NCBI GenBank assembly: GCA_016187725.1
Contig: JACPJE010000013.1
Span: 1-39,508, forward strand
Source: Candidatus Latescibacterota bacterium
Lineage (GTDB): Bacteria; Latescibacterota; UBA2968; UBA8231
DNA length: 39,508 nt
Direction of reading: 5' to 3'
Shown: piece after piece, positions 6,542 through 14,527 of the stretch
Layout: every line of letters begins with the position of its first letter
Position numbering within the stretch: the stretch's first letter is position 1
Notes under the pieces: model-generated
Databases searched by the model: none
Told to the model about the DNA's origin: nothing
The model's input: the letters and a program-made list of their open reading frames with translations, nothing else
Translations under genes and position numbers: made by a program

Positions 6542-8440
6542 ATGGTCGTCCTGGAAGCACACGAACTGAGCAAACACTACACCTCCGAACCTGTTTTGCA
6601 GGGCCTGTCCTTCAAGGTGATGCAGGGCGAAAAGGTGGGCCTGGTCGGCGAAAACGGCTGCGGCAAATCCACCCTGCTCAAGATGGTCGCCGGCCTGGAG
6701 GCGCCCACCGGCGGGGTGCTCACCCGCCCCGGCAACCCCACCGTGGGGTATCTGGCCCAGGAGTTGGAGTACACCCCGGGCCACACCGTCCATCAGGAGT
6801 TGCTGGAAGTCTTTGCCCCCCTGCGCGCCCTGGGCGGGCGATTGGAAGAGTTGCAGCACACCCTGGCCACCCCCGGTCTCGAAACAGGGCAGCAAGAGCG
6901 GCTGCTCGACCAGTACGGGCGCCTGGCCGACCAATTCGAGCGGGAGGGTGGGTACACCTTTGCCCTTCGCATCGACACCGTGCTCAGCGGCCTGGGGCTG
7001 GTCGACCAGCGCGATCACCTGGTGGCCGGCCTGAGCGGCGGCGAGAAGAACGTGCTGGCCCTGGCCCGGCTCCTGCTGCGGGAACCGGAGATTTTGCTGC
7101 TCGACGAGCCGGCCAACCACCTCGATTTTTCCGGCCTCGAGTGGCTGGAAGAATTCCTCCGCTCCTATCCCCGCACCTTGCTGCTGGTCTCGCACAACCG
7201 CTATTTGCTGGACCGGGTGGTGGGCCGGATTCTCGAAATCGAGGACCGCCGGTTCAGCGCCTATGTGGGCAACTACACCGCGTACCGGGCGCAGAAACAG
7301 CAGAAACTCCTGGAGCAGCAGGCCGCGTACCAGGCGCAACAGAAGGAGATCCACCGCCTGGAGGCGATGATCGCCCGCTTCGAGCAGTGGGGAAGTATGA
7401 GCGACAACCCCCAGCACGCCCGGCGGGCGCGCAACAAGCAGCGGCTGATCGACCGCATGGACAAGGTCGACCGCCCCCAACTGGAGCGGGAGCGCATCGA
7501 CCCGCGTTTCAGCGCCAGCCGCAAGGGAGGCCGCATCGCCCTGGAGATCAAGGGCTATTCGCGCGAGGTGGGCGGCCGGCAGCTCTTTGCCGGAGCGGAT
7601 CTGCACATCAGCTACGGCGAGCGGGTCGGCCTCTTCGGGGCCAACGGCAGCGGCAAGACCACCCTCTTCCGCGACATCGTCAGTTACGCTGCCTGGGACC
7701 ATCCGGTGCTGCGTCTCGGTCCCCAGGTGCGGTTGGGGTACTATGCCCAGGAGCACGAGACCCTCGACCCAGACCTGACGGTTATGGAGCAGATGCTAGA
7801 GCAGCGCGGCCTGACCCGGGACCGGGCCTTCCAGCTGCTCTTGCGCTTTCTCTTCCGCTGGGAGGAACTGGACCAGCGGGTAGGCAGCCTGAGCGGGGGT
7901 CAGAAGAGCCGCCTGCAACTGGCCAGGCTGATGGCTGCCCAAGTCAACTTTCTGCTGCTGGACGAGCCCACCAACCACCTCGACGTCTTCTCCTGCGAGC
8001 GGGTCGAGGAGGCCCTGGAAGCCTTCGAGGGCACGGTGGTGGTCATCTCCCACGACCGCTATTTCCTCGACCGCATCGTCGAGCGCATCGTCGAGGTCGA
8101 CAACCTGACCCTCAGGGATCACCCGGGGAATTTCTCCGAGTACTGGCAGCGCCGCACTGCCCTGGCCGCGCCTCCTCCTGTGGAAAAGGCGCCGGCCCTC
8201 AGGCCGCGGCCACCCCGGCCCGCCAAGTCCAAGGCCCCCAGACCACCCAACCCGGCCCAGGAGGCGCTCGCCGCGCGCATCGAAGCCCTCGAAGCAGAAC
8301 AGCAGGCGCTCGAAAAAGAACTGGCCCAAGCCTATGGAAGCGGCGACCACCAGCGCGGAAACGCCTGCACCCGGCAACTGCGCCAACTGCGCGCGGAAAT
8401 CGCCGCCCAGTACGCGGCCTGGGAGGAGGCCCTGTCGTGA
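6542..8440 (+). CDS. ABC-F family ATPase (translation factor/ribosome protection type)
   Basis: 632 residues with two complete nucleotide-binding domains and no membrane segments. The first has Walker A GENGCGKST at ~37-45, signature LSGGEK and Walker B LLLDEPANHLD; the second has GANGSGKTT, LSGGQK and LLLDEPTNHLD. The two are joined by a ~90-residue helical linker rich in Gln/Arg, which in ABC-F proteins inserts into the ribosomal E site. The C-terminal ~90 residues begin with a Pro/Lys-rich stretch and end in a coiled coil, as in Uup-like members. The ATG at 6542 has GAGGGAAAAGAG upstream. The stop overlaps the GTG of the ABC-2 permease (GTGA), so it is translationally coupled to an exporter, which is not usual for housekeeping ABC-F genes. 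Confidence 0.95.
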   Translation: MVVLEAHELSKHYTSEPVLQGLSFKVMQGEKVGLVGENGCGKSTLLKMVAGLEAPTGGVLTRPGNPTVGYLAQELEYTPGHTVHQELLEVFAPLRALGGRLEELQHTLATPGLETGQQERLLDQYGRLADQFEREGGYTFALRIDTVLSGLGLVDQRDHLVAGLSGGEKNVLALARLLLREPEILLLDEPANHLDFSGLEWLEEFLRSYPRTLLLVSHNRYLLDRVVGRILEIEDRRFSAYVGNYTAYRAQKQQKLLEQQAAYQAQQKEIHRLEAMIARFEQWGSMSDNPQHARRARNKQRLIDRMDKVDRPQLERERIDPRFSASRKGGRIALEIKGYSREVGGRQLFAGADLHISYGERVGLFGANGSGKTTLFRDIVSYAAWDHPVLRLGPQVRLGYYAQEHETLDPDLTVMEQMLEQRGLTRDRAFQLLLRFLFRWEELDQRVGSLSGGQKSRLQLARLMAAQVNFLLLDEPTNHLDVFSCERVEEALEAFEGTVVVISHDRYFLDRIVERIVEVDNLTLRDHPGNFSEYWQRRTALAAPPPVEKAPALRPRPPRPAKSKAPRPPNPAQEALAARIEALEAEQQALEKELAQAYGSGDHQRGNACTRQLRQLRAEIAAQYAAWEEALS

Positions 8441-9225
8441 AAGCCCTGCCCAAGTACTGGAAAACCGCCCTGCTCAGCGCCACCGGCCAAATGGGGGACA
8501 ACCCGCTTTTTCTGCTGAACTACCTGCTGCGCCTGCTGCGCGTGGGCGTGCTCCTGGGGCTGTGGCAGGTGTTGCTGCAGGGCCGGCCCACCGGGGTCGA
8601 ACTGAGCCTGGGGCAGTTGCTCACCTACACCCTGGTCGCCGAGATCTTCCGGGATCAGTTGACCTGCCGCACCGAACTGCAGCAATCCCTGTGGGAGGGC
8701 AGTGTGGGCGCCTACTTCCTGCGGCCCATGTCGGTCTTTGGGCAGTTCGCCGCCCGCATGGGCGGGGAGTGGCTTTTCGGTTTCGCCTTCTTCTCCCTGC
8801 CCCTGGCCCTGGCCGCGCCCCTGCTGGGAGTAGAGCCGATGCCGGCCGGGGGCCGCGCGGCCCTGCTCTTCCCCCTCAGCTTGGGGTTGGCCATTGCCGT
8901 GGGCCTGGCGCTCGAACTCTTCTTCGGCGCCCTGGTGGTCTACCTGGAGCACAACGTGTACAACGCGTACCGGCTGCGCGACGCGATGGTGGTCCTGCTC
9001 TCCGGGGCGCTGATCCCCCTGGAATTGCTCCCCTGGGACCTGGGCCGGTTCATCGGCTGGCTGCCCTTTGCCGCCACGGCCTCGGCGCCCCTGCGCATCT
9101 ATGTGGGTAGCGGCGAGCCGGGGCCGCTGCTCATACTCCAGGCTTTCTGGGCGGTGATCTCCTGGCTGCTGGCCCTGTGGTTCTGGCGCCTCAACCGGGA
9201 AAGGCTGGTCTGCCATGGTGGCTGA
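8437..9225 (+). CDS. ABC-2 type exporter permease (COG4587-like)
   Basis: 262 residues from a GTG overlapping the ABC-F stop. There are about six hydrophobic segments, including LLNYLLRLLRVGVLLGLWQVL, a FAFFSLPLALAAPLLG stretch and a C-terminal WAVISWLLALWFW segment. The pattern fits the ABC2_membrane_6 family, always found with a second permease and a COG4586 ATPase, as here. It should form a heterodimeric membrane channel with the product of 9215-10060. The 11-base overlap with the next gene supports tight co-expression. The substrate is unknown. Confidence 0.88.
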   Translation: MKALPKYWKTALLSATGQMGDNPLFLLNYLLRLLRVGVLLGLWQVLLQGRPTGVELSLGQLLTYTLVAEIFRDQLTCRTELQQSLWEGSVGAYFLRPMSVFGQFAARMGGEWLFGFAFFSLPLALAAPLLGVEPMPAGGRAALLFPLSLGLAIAVGLALELFFGALVVYLEHNVYNAYRLRDAMVVLLSGALIPLELLPWDLGRFIGWLPFAATASAPLRIYVGSGEPGPLLILQAFWAVISWLLALWFWRLNRERLVCHGG

Positions 9226-10060
9226 GCGCATCAAAAAGCTGCTGCGCCTGTGGCGGCTCTATACCTATCTGGATTTCATGTGGATGACCCGCGATTTGCG
9301 CTTTTTCCTGCACTGTTTCTTCAGCGACACCGCGCTCAACCTGGCCGCGGTCTCCGGCACCTTCCTGCTGGCAGAGCGCTTCGCCGGCCTGGGGGATTGG
9401 TCGCAGCCGCAGGTGGTGTTCCTGCTGGGCTACGGCATGCTGGTGGGTGGCCTGATCAACACCCTCTTCGGCTTCAATGTCCTGTACATCAGCCGCCGCC
9501 TGGGCCGCGGCCAGTTCGACCACACCCTGATCCAGCCCCAGCCCCTGTGGCTGAGCCTGCTGACCGAGGGCTTCATGCCCATCTCGGGCAGCGCCATCTT
9601 ATTACCTGCCGCCGGGCTCTTGTGGTGGGCTGGGCACGCGCTGGAGTTGGACCCCGGGGCGAACTGGTTGGCACTCTTTGCCCTGCAGGTGCTCTCCTCG
9701 GCCACGGTCGCCACGGCCTTCTCCTTTCTGTGGGGCAGCCTGGCCTTCTGGGCCCCGCGCGCCGCCGAGGAGATCAGCTCTTCGGCGCTGCGGCTGGTGT
9801 ACCAGCTCAAGCCCTTTCCGCTGGACGGCAGCGGGCCGCTGCTGCTGGGCGGCCTGCTCTCGCTCCTGCCGGTCGGCTTTGTCGCCTGGTACCCCTGTCG
9901 CTTCCTGCTGGGTCTCGCCCCTTCCCCCTGGGATGGGGCTGCCACTCCGCTGGCCGCCCTCCTTTTCGCCCTGCTCGCCGGCTGGGCCTTCGCCAAAGGA
10001 AAAAAGCACTATGAACGCACTGGTTCCTCCCGGTACCTCAGCTTCGGGCATCGCAGTTGA
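9215..10060 (+). CDS. ABC-2 type exporter permease (COG3694-like)
   Basis: 281 residues, about six membrane segments. Typical family features include an N-terminal LDFMWMTRD segment, the LGRGQFDHTLIQPQPL loop (the conserved R-G-LD--L--P motif of COG3694) and C-terminal VGFVAWYPCRFLLG. It is the second half of the exporter. Its 3' end overlaps the ATPase gene by 50 bases, a large overlap, so the ATPase start at 10011 may be too early; no better in-frame start with a ribosome-binding site is obvious. Confidence 0.88.
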   Translation: MVAERIKKLLRLWRLYTYLDFMWMTRDLRFFLHCFFSDTALNLAAVSGTFLLAERFAGLGDWSQPQVVFLLGYGMLVGGLINTLFGFNVLYISRRLGRGQFDHTLIQPQPLWLSLLTEGFMPISGSAILLPAAGLLWWAGHALELDPGANWLALFALQVLSSATVATAFSFLWGSLAFWAPRAAEEISSSALRLVYQLKPFPLDGSGPLLLGGLLSLLPVGFVAWYPCRFLLGLAPSPWDGAATPLAALLFALLAGWAFAKGKKHYERTGSSRYLSFGHRS

Positions 10061-11030
10061 TGCCCGCGGCTTGTGCAAAACCTTCCGCCAGCGGCAGCGC
10101 TCCGAAAAGCTGAGCCAGGTCTTTACCAACCTCTTCCGCCCCCAGGTGCGGCTGGTCGAGGCCCTGCGCCAGGTAGATCTAATAGTGCGGCGCGGCGAGA
10201 TCGTCGCGTACGCCGGGCCCAACGGGGCCGGCAAGAGCACCACGGTCAAGATCCTCTCCGGCATCCTCGCCCCGGATGCCGGCCAGGTGCGCGTGCTCGG
10301 CCTGGACCCCATCGTTGACCGGGTGCGGTACGTGGGCCGCATCGGCGTGGTCTTTGGCCAGCGCACCGAGTTGTGGTGGGATCAACCGGTGGCCGCCAGT
10401 TTCGAGTGGAAGCGGGTGGTCTGGGAGATCCCCCGCCCCCGCTACGAACACATGCTGGGTCTGGTGCGCGAATTGTTGGGCCTGGGCGAGTTCTTCCACA
10501 GCCTCACCCGGGAACTGAGCCTGGGCCAGCGCATGCGGGCCGACCTGGGCCTGGCCCTCCTGCACGAGCCGGAGATCCTCTTTCTGGACGAGCCCACCAT
10601 CGGCGTGGACGTGTTGGCCAAGCGCCATATCCTGGAGTTCATCCTCGAACTCAATCGCACGCGCCAGGTCACGGTGATGCTCACCAGCCACGACATGGAC
10701 GAGCTGGAACAACTGGCCGGCCGCATCGCGCTCATCGACCGGGGGCGCCTGGCCTTCGACGGGGACTTCGACCAGCTGCGCCGGCGCTTTGCCGACCGCC
10801 GCCGACTGCGCCTGCAGACCAGGGGCGACGAGGCGCCCCAACTGCAGGGAGCCGAGCTCCTGGGCAGCGAGGGGGGCTGGCACGAGTACCGCTTCGACGC
10901 GGGGCGCACCGAGATCGTCGCCCTGCTCGAACAGGCCCGCACCACCCACGCTCCCATCCTCGATGTGGAGACCCACCGCGCCCCTATCGACGAGGTGATC
11001 GCCGACCTGTACCAGCAGTGGCGGCAGTGA
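10011..11030 (+). CDS. ABC-2 exporter ATP-binding subunit (COG4586-like)
   Basis: 339 residues. Walker A GPNGAGKST at ~76-84, a Q-loop VFGQRTELWWD, the signature ELSLGQRMRADL (the LSLGQRM form typical of COG4586 rather than LSGGQ), Walker B ILFLDEPTIGVD and H-loop TSHDMDELE. The FGQRTELWW loop and a ~30-residue N-terminal extension before the first strand are hallmarks of this subfamily, whose ATPases pair with the two permeases encoded upstream. It powers export by ATP hydrolysis on the cytoplasmic side. The C-terminal ~70 residues form a small regulatory domain. Confidence 0.93.
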   Translation: MNALVPPGTSASGIAVDARGLCKTFRQRQRSEKLSQVFTNLFRPQVRLVEALRQVDLIVRRGEIVAYAGPNGAGKSTTVKILSGILAPDAGQVRVLGLDPIVDRVRYVGRIGVVFGQRTELWWDQPVAASFEWKRVVWEIPRPRYEHMLGLVRELLGLGEFFHSLTRELSLGQRMRADLGLALLHEPEILFLDEPTIGVDVLAKRHILEFILELNRTRQVTVMLTSHDMDELEQLAGRIALIDRGRLAFDGDFDQLRRRFADRRRLRLQTRGDEAPQLQGAELLGSEGGWHEYRFDAGRTEIVALLEQARTTHAPILDVETHRAPIDEVIADLYQQWRQ

Positions 11031-11117
11031 AGAGGTGCTTGGAGCGTCAGCAGCGCCGCCAGCGGCAGGGGTTCAAGCCCGGGAAATCCGGGGTGACTTG
11101 CAGTATAGTCATTATAT

Positions 11118-11133
11118 TGAGTAAATTTACTCA
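11118..11133. promoter_or_regulatory. Perfect 16-bp palindrome, likely operator
   Basis: TGAGTAAATTTACTCA is perfectly palindromic and ends five bases before the ATG of the AAA+ ATPase at 11139. TATAGT at 11104-11109 could be a -10 element. No Shine-Dalgarno sequence fits, so translation may be leaderless or the palindrome may act on both transcription and translation. An analogous AT-rich inverted repeat precedes the second AAA+ ATPase at 37124. Confidence 0.6.
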
Positions 11134-11138
11134 TCATT

Positions 11139-12353
11139 ATGACTGCCTTACCCTCTCCCCCCTTTCAACGCGCATACGCCGCCACCCTGACCAGGCGGCT
11201 GGCCGAGCCACGGCGCTTCCTCCAGATCGTGGCCGGTGCGCGTCAGGTCGGCAAAACTACCCTCGTCGAACAGGTGCTCACGGGCAGTGGTCTGCCCAAT
11301 GTCTTCGCTTCCGCCGATGAGCCTGCCCTGCGCGATGCCGCCTGGCTGGCCGCGCAATGGGAGCGTGGGCGTCTTGCGGCAGCCGGGGACAGCAGGCTGG
11401 GCGCGGTGCTGGCGCTGGACGAAGTGCAGAAGATTCCCGGCTGGTCCGAGACCGTCAAGCACCTGTGGGATGGAGACACCCGGGCGCGAAAACCGCTCAA
11501 AGTCGTACTGCTCGGGTCGGCTCCGCTCCTCGTCCAGCAGGGCCTCAGCGAGAGCCTCGCCGGACGTTTCGAGGTGCTGCACCTCCCCCACTGGTCGCTG
11601 GTCGAGATGCAGGCCGCCTTCGGTTTCAACCTGGAACAGTATCTGTATTTCGGCGGCTACCCGGGCGCGGCGCCGTTGGTAGCCGATCCGCAGCGCTGGC
11701 GACGGTACGTGCTCGACGCGCTGATCGAACCCACCATCGCGCGCGATGTGCTGCTGATAACGCGCGTGGACAAGCCGGCGCTGCTCCGCCGGCTCTTCGA
11801 GCTGGGCTGCCGCTACTCCGGGCAGGTGCTCTCCTATACGAAGATGCTCGGGCAGCTCCACGATGCCGGCAACACCACTACACTGGCGCATTACCTCGAA
11901 CTGCTGGCCGGCGCCGGGATGGTCGCGGGATTGCCCAAATACGCCGGCCAGGCCCTGCGCCAGCGCGGTTCCAGCCCCAAACTGCAGGTGATGAACACCG
12001 CGCTCATGACGGCGCTTTCGGGTCGGTCCTTCGCGGAGGCACGCGCCGACCGGGAGTTCTGGGGGCGGCTCACCGAGTCTTCTGTGGGCGCGCATCTGGT
12101 GAACGCGGCCGCACGCGGAGTCTGTGAGGTGTTCTACTGGCGCGAACGCAACCGCGAGGTGGATTTCGCCGTGCGCGCTGGACGCCGACTGGTCGCCATC
12201 GAGGTCAAGAGCGGCCGTTCCCCCGACGCGCTGCCCGGTCTCGGCGTCTTCGCCGAAGCTTTCAAACCCAGCCGCACCCTGCTGGTGGGCAACGACGGCA
12301 TTCCCGTGGCCGAGTTCTTGGACCAGCCGGTCGAGCACTGGCTCCAGGGATGA
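11139..12353 (+). CDS. AAA+ ATPase of the AAA_14/DUF4143 family
   Basis: 404 residues, full length. N-terminal AAA_14 domain with Walker A GARQVGKTT (~32-40), Walker B VLALDEVQKIPGW and sensor-like VVLLGSAPLLV; it continues with LPHWSLVEM and YLYFGGYPG, the signature of these predicted ATPases. The C-terminal DUF4143 domain carries a PD-(D/E)xK-like core: the EVDFAV strand and AIEVKSGRSPDAL strand contain the D and ExK residues. These proteins occur singly, are often laterally transferred and have no settled function; a nuclease-linked role is an inference. It is flanked by unrelated operons and has its own palindromic operator. Confidence 0.9.
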   Translation: MTALPSPPFQRAYAATLTRRLAEPRRFLQIVAGARQVGKTTLVEQVLTGSGLPNVFASADEPALRDAAWLAAQWERGRLAAAGDSRLGAVLALDEVQKIPGWSETVKHLWDGDTRARKPLKVVLLGSAPLLVQQGLSESLAGRFEVLHLPHWSLVEMQAAFGFNLEQYLYFGGYPGAAPLVADPQRWRRYVLDALIEPTIARDVLLITRVDKPALLRRLFELGCRYSGQVLSYTKMLGQLHDAGNTTTLAHYLELLAGAGMVAGLPKYAGQALRQRGSSPKLQVMNTALMTALSGRSFAEARADREFWGRLTESSVGAHLVNAAARGVCEVFYWRERNREVDFAVRAGRRLVAIEVKSGRSPDALPGLGVFAEAFKPSRTLLVGNDGIPVAEFLDQPVEHWLQG

Positions 12354-12490
12354 GCGGACTGCGCTGCTTGTTGGAGGTAGGGGTGGGGTGTGAGGAGTAG
12401 GCTGGAATCGCCTGGTGCTGGAGGCTCTTTTTAAGTACTCTACGAGAATTACTGTCCCCCTCAACCCCCTTCGCCATGGAGGAGGATGCC

Positions 12491-13549
12491 ATGTCGGTTG
12501 CCGCTGTCCCCAAGCGCGACTACAGCCTCACCGGGCGCGACACCAAACTCGCCGAGGAGCGCGGCCTGGCCGACGCCCAGTGGTATGCCAGCGATATCCC
12601 GCGCCAGCGCATGCGCGAACTCATGCAGCGGCGCAACGGCCCGGCCGCCCGCGACACCCTGATCTGGTTCGCGGTGCTGATCACCTCCGGCGTCCTCGGG
12701 CACCTAAACTGGGCCACCTGGTGGGCCCTGCCCTGTTTCCTGGTCTACGGGGTGATCTATGCCTCCTCCTCGGACTCGCGCTGGCACGAGAGCCTGCACC
12801 GCACCGCCTTCAAGACCGTGTGGCTGAACGACGCGCTCTACGAGATCGCCTCCTTCATGGTCTTCCGCGAGTCCGTGTCCTGGCGCTGGAGCCACACCCG
12901 CCACCACACCGATACCATCATCGTGGGCCGCGACCCCGAGATCGCCGTGCCCCGGCCCCCGGACCTGCTCGGCGTCCTGATGGCCTTTTTCGTGCTCAAG
13001 AGCGCGCCCAAGGAGTTCCTCAGGATGCTCAAGCACTCCTTCGGCCATCTCACCCCGGCCGAGGCCACCTACATCCCCGCAAGCGAACACTCCAAGGTCT
13101 TCCGCAACGCGCGGATCTACATCCTCATCTACGCCTCAGTGGCCGGTACCGCCATCGCCACCCAGAGCATCCTGCCGCTGATGTACATCGGCCTGCCCTC
13201 CCTTTACGGTTCCTGGCTGATGGTGGTCTTTGGCCTGACCCAGCACGCCGGCCTGGCCGAGGACGTGCTCGACCACCGCCTCAACTGCCGCACCGTGTAC
13301 ATGAACCCCATCTTCCGTTTTCTCTACTGGGAGATGAACTACCACGTCGAGCACCACATGTTCCCGATGGTGCCCTACCACGCTTTGGGCAAGTTGCACC
13401 AGGAACTCAAGGCCGATATGCCCAAACCCTACAGCGGTTTGTGGGAGGCGTACCGCGAGATCATCCCCACCCTGTTCAGACAGGTAAAGAACCCCCCTTA
13501 TTTCGTCCAGCGCCAACTGCCGCCCACGGCCCGGCCCTTTCTGGCATGA
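12491..13549 (+). CDS. Fatty acid desaturase-like membrane di-iron oxygenase (MocD-like)
   Basis: 352 residues. The three histidine boxes of membrane di-iron enzymes are intact: HESLH (~98-102), HTRHH (~133-137) and HVEHH (~284-288). Hydrophobic pairs near 57-95 and 210-260 give about four membrane passes. The ATG at 12491 is preferred over 12476 because GGAGGAGG is spaced correctly for it. It is coupled by ATGA to a Rieske ferredoxin, which matches the MocD/MocE pair implicated in rhizopine demethylation; a similar oxidative demethylation or hydroxylation of a methylated small molecule is the best guess. True lipid desaturation is less likely given the dedicated Rieske partner. Confidence 0.88.
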   Translation: MSVAAVPKRDYSLTGRDTKLAEERGLADAQWYASDIPRQRMRELMQRRNGPAARDTLIWFAVLITSGVLGHLNWATWWALPCFLVYGVIYASSSDSRWHESLHRTAFKTVWLNDALYEIASFMVFRESVSWRWSHTRHHTDTIIVGRDPEIAVPRPPDLLGVLMAFFVLKSAPKEFLRMLKHSFGHLTPAEATYIPASEHSKVFRNARIYILIYASVAGTAIATQSILPLMYIGLPSLYGSWLMVVFGLTQHAGLAEDVLDHRLNCRTVYMNPIFRFLYWEMNYHVEHHMFPMVPYHALGKLHQELKADMPKPYSGLWEAYREIIPTLFRQVKNPPYFVQRQLPPTARPFLA

Positions 13550-13863
13550 GTGAGAACTGGATCGAGGTCTGCGCCGCCGGCGATATCGACCGGGAGGACG
13601 TGATCCGCTTCGACTGCGGCGAGCGCACCTTCGCCCTGTACCGCACCGCCGACGACCAGTACTTTGCCACCGACGGCCTGTGCACCCACCGCCGGGTGCA
13701 CCTGGCCGGCGGCTTTGTCATGGGCCATATCATCGAGTGCCCCAAACACAACGGGCGTTTCGATTTTACCACCGGCCAGGCCCAGGGCGCGCCGGCCTGT
13801 GTCGATCTCCAGACCCACCCGGTGAAACTCGAAGCCGGCAAGGTCTTCCTCAAGGTGGGCTGA
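13546..13863 (+). CDS. Rieske [2Fe-2S] ferredoxin (MocE-like)
   Basis: 105 residues, a single Rieske domain. The cluster ligands are visible as CTH (~45-47) and CPKH (~65-68), with GRFDFTTG after the second motif as in small Rieske ferredoxins of dioxygenase systems. It has no membrane anchor, so it is a soluble electron donor, almost certainly for the di-iron enzyme encoded immediately upstream with which it overlaps by four bases. No reductase gene is seen nearby, so electrons must come from an enzyme encoded elsewhere. Confidence 0.92.
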   Translation: MSENWIEVCAAGDIDREDVIRFDCGERTFALYRTADDQYFATDGLCTHRRVHLAGGFVMGHIIECPKHNGRFDFTTGQAQGAPACVDLQTHPVKLEAGKVFLKVG

Positions 13864-13883
13864 AGCCTCGGCGAGAGGAGTTC

Positions 13884-14417
13884 TTGTTGCTGACCATCAG
13901 GCCTTTTGAACCAGGCGAAGACCTGGCCCCGCTGGCCGCCTTCGACACCAGCTTTGTCACCGACCGCACCTACCGGGTGCAGCGCACCGCCTTCTCCTTT
14001 GCCCTGGAGGAGGAACCGGTCAACCCGCCTTTCCGCAAGACCTACATCTTCGACGACCTGGGGGCCGAACTGAAAGACCTGGACCAGCTCCTGGTCGCCG
14101 AACTGGGATCAGAGCTGGTCGGATACACTGGGGTGAAGTACGAGTCGTGGAATCGCCGGATGGTCGTGTGGCATCTGTACGTGGCCTCCCAGCACCGGAA
14201 AAAGGGCATAGGCCGGGGGCTGATCGAGGGCGCGGTGGCCTATGCCCGCAAGACTGAGGCCCGCTGCCTCTGGCTCGAAACCCAGAACACCAACTACCCG
14301 GCGGTCCGGTTCTACCTGCGCGCCGGCTTCCGGCTCTGCGGCCTGGACGAGTCCCTGTACGATCCCCGGGGGCCGGGCCGGGGCGAGGTGGGCCTGTTCT
14401 TCGCCCGCGACCTGTGA
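13884..14417 (+). CDS. GNAT family N-acetyltransferase
   Basis: 177 residues from a TTG at 13884 that follows GAGAGGAG by four bases (a second TTG follows immediately). The GNAT core is clear: the strand VVWHLYVASQHRKKGIGRGLIEGAV contains the acetyl-CoA pyrophosphate loop RKKGIG, then ARCLWLETQNTNYPAVRFYLRAGFRL gives the final strands and the N--A--FY---GF motif. It lies 20 bases after the Rieske gene, so it is probably in the same transcript. The acceptor is unknown; acetylation of an amine generated or consumed by the MocDE-like pair is speculation. Confidence 0.88.
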   Translation: MLLTIRPFEPGEDLAPLAAFDTSFVTDRTYRVQRTAFSFALEEEPVNPPFRKTYIFDDLGAELKDLDQLLVAELGSELVGYTGVKYESWNRRMVVWHLYVASQHRKKGIGRGLIEGAVAYARKTEARCLWLETQNTNYPAVRFYLRAGFRLCGLDESLYDPRGPGRGEVGLFFARDL

Positions 14418-14462
14418 GCGGCACCTCCACGAAGCAAATTTGATCCCCGCCCTCACTTTGAG

Positions 14463-14508
14463 AATACTAGTACCCTAGCGGCCGGTCAGGGCGAGAGACC
14501 CTGCCGGC
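14463..14508 (+). promoter_or_regulatory. Upstream region of URO-D-like gene: shared motif and hairpin
   Basis: AATAC followed by AGTACCCTA (14464-14477) resembles the repeats at 676-695. It is followed by a 10-bp hairpin, GCCGG-T-CAGGG (14481-14491) pairing with CCCTGCCGGC (14499-14508), with no T-tract. This looks like a promoter or 5' leader element rather than a terminator. Confidence 0.3.
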
Positions 14509-14527
14509 GGCGCTGGAGGGTTTGATC

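Noticed and set aside
6401-7756. 451-codon open frame on the minus strand opposite the ABC-F gene
   Set aside because: Antisense of a clear ABC-F gene, no domain match.
11060-11095. GGGTTCAAGCCC, resembling a tRNA T-arm
   Set aside because: No acceptor stem, anticodon arm or D-arm can be built around it.
14481-14508. Hairpin before the URO-D-like gene as a terminator
   Set aside because: No T-tract follows and it lies immediately upstream of a ribosome-binding site.
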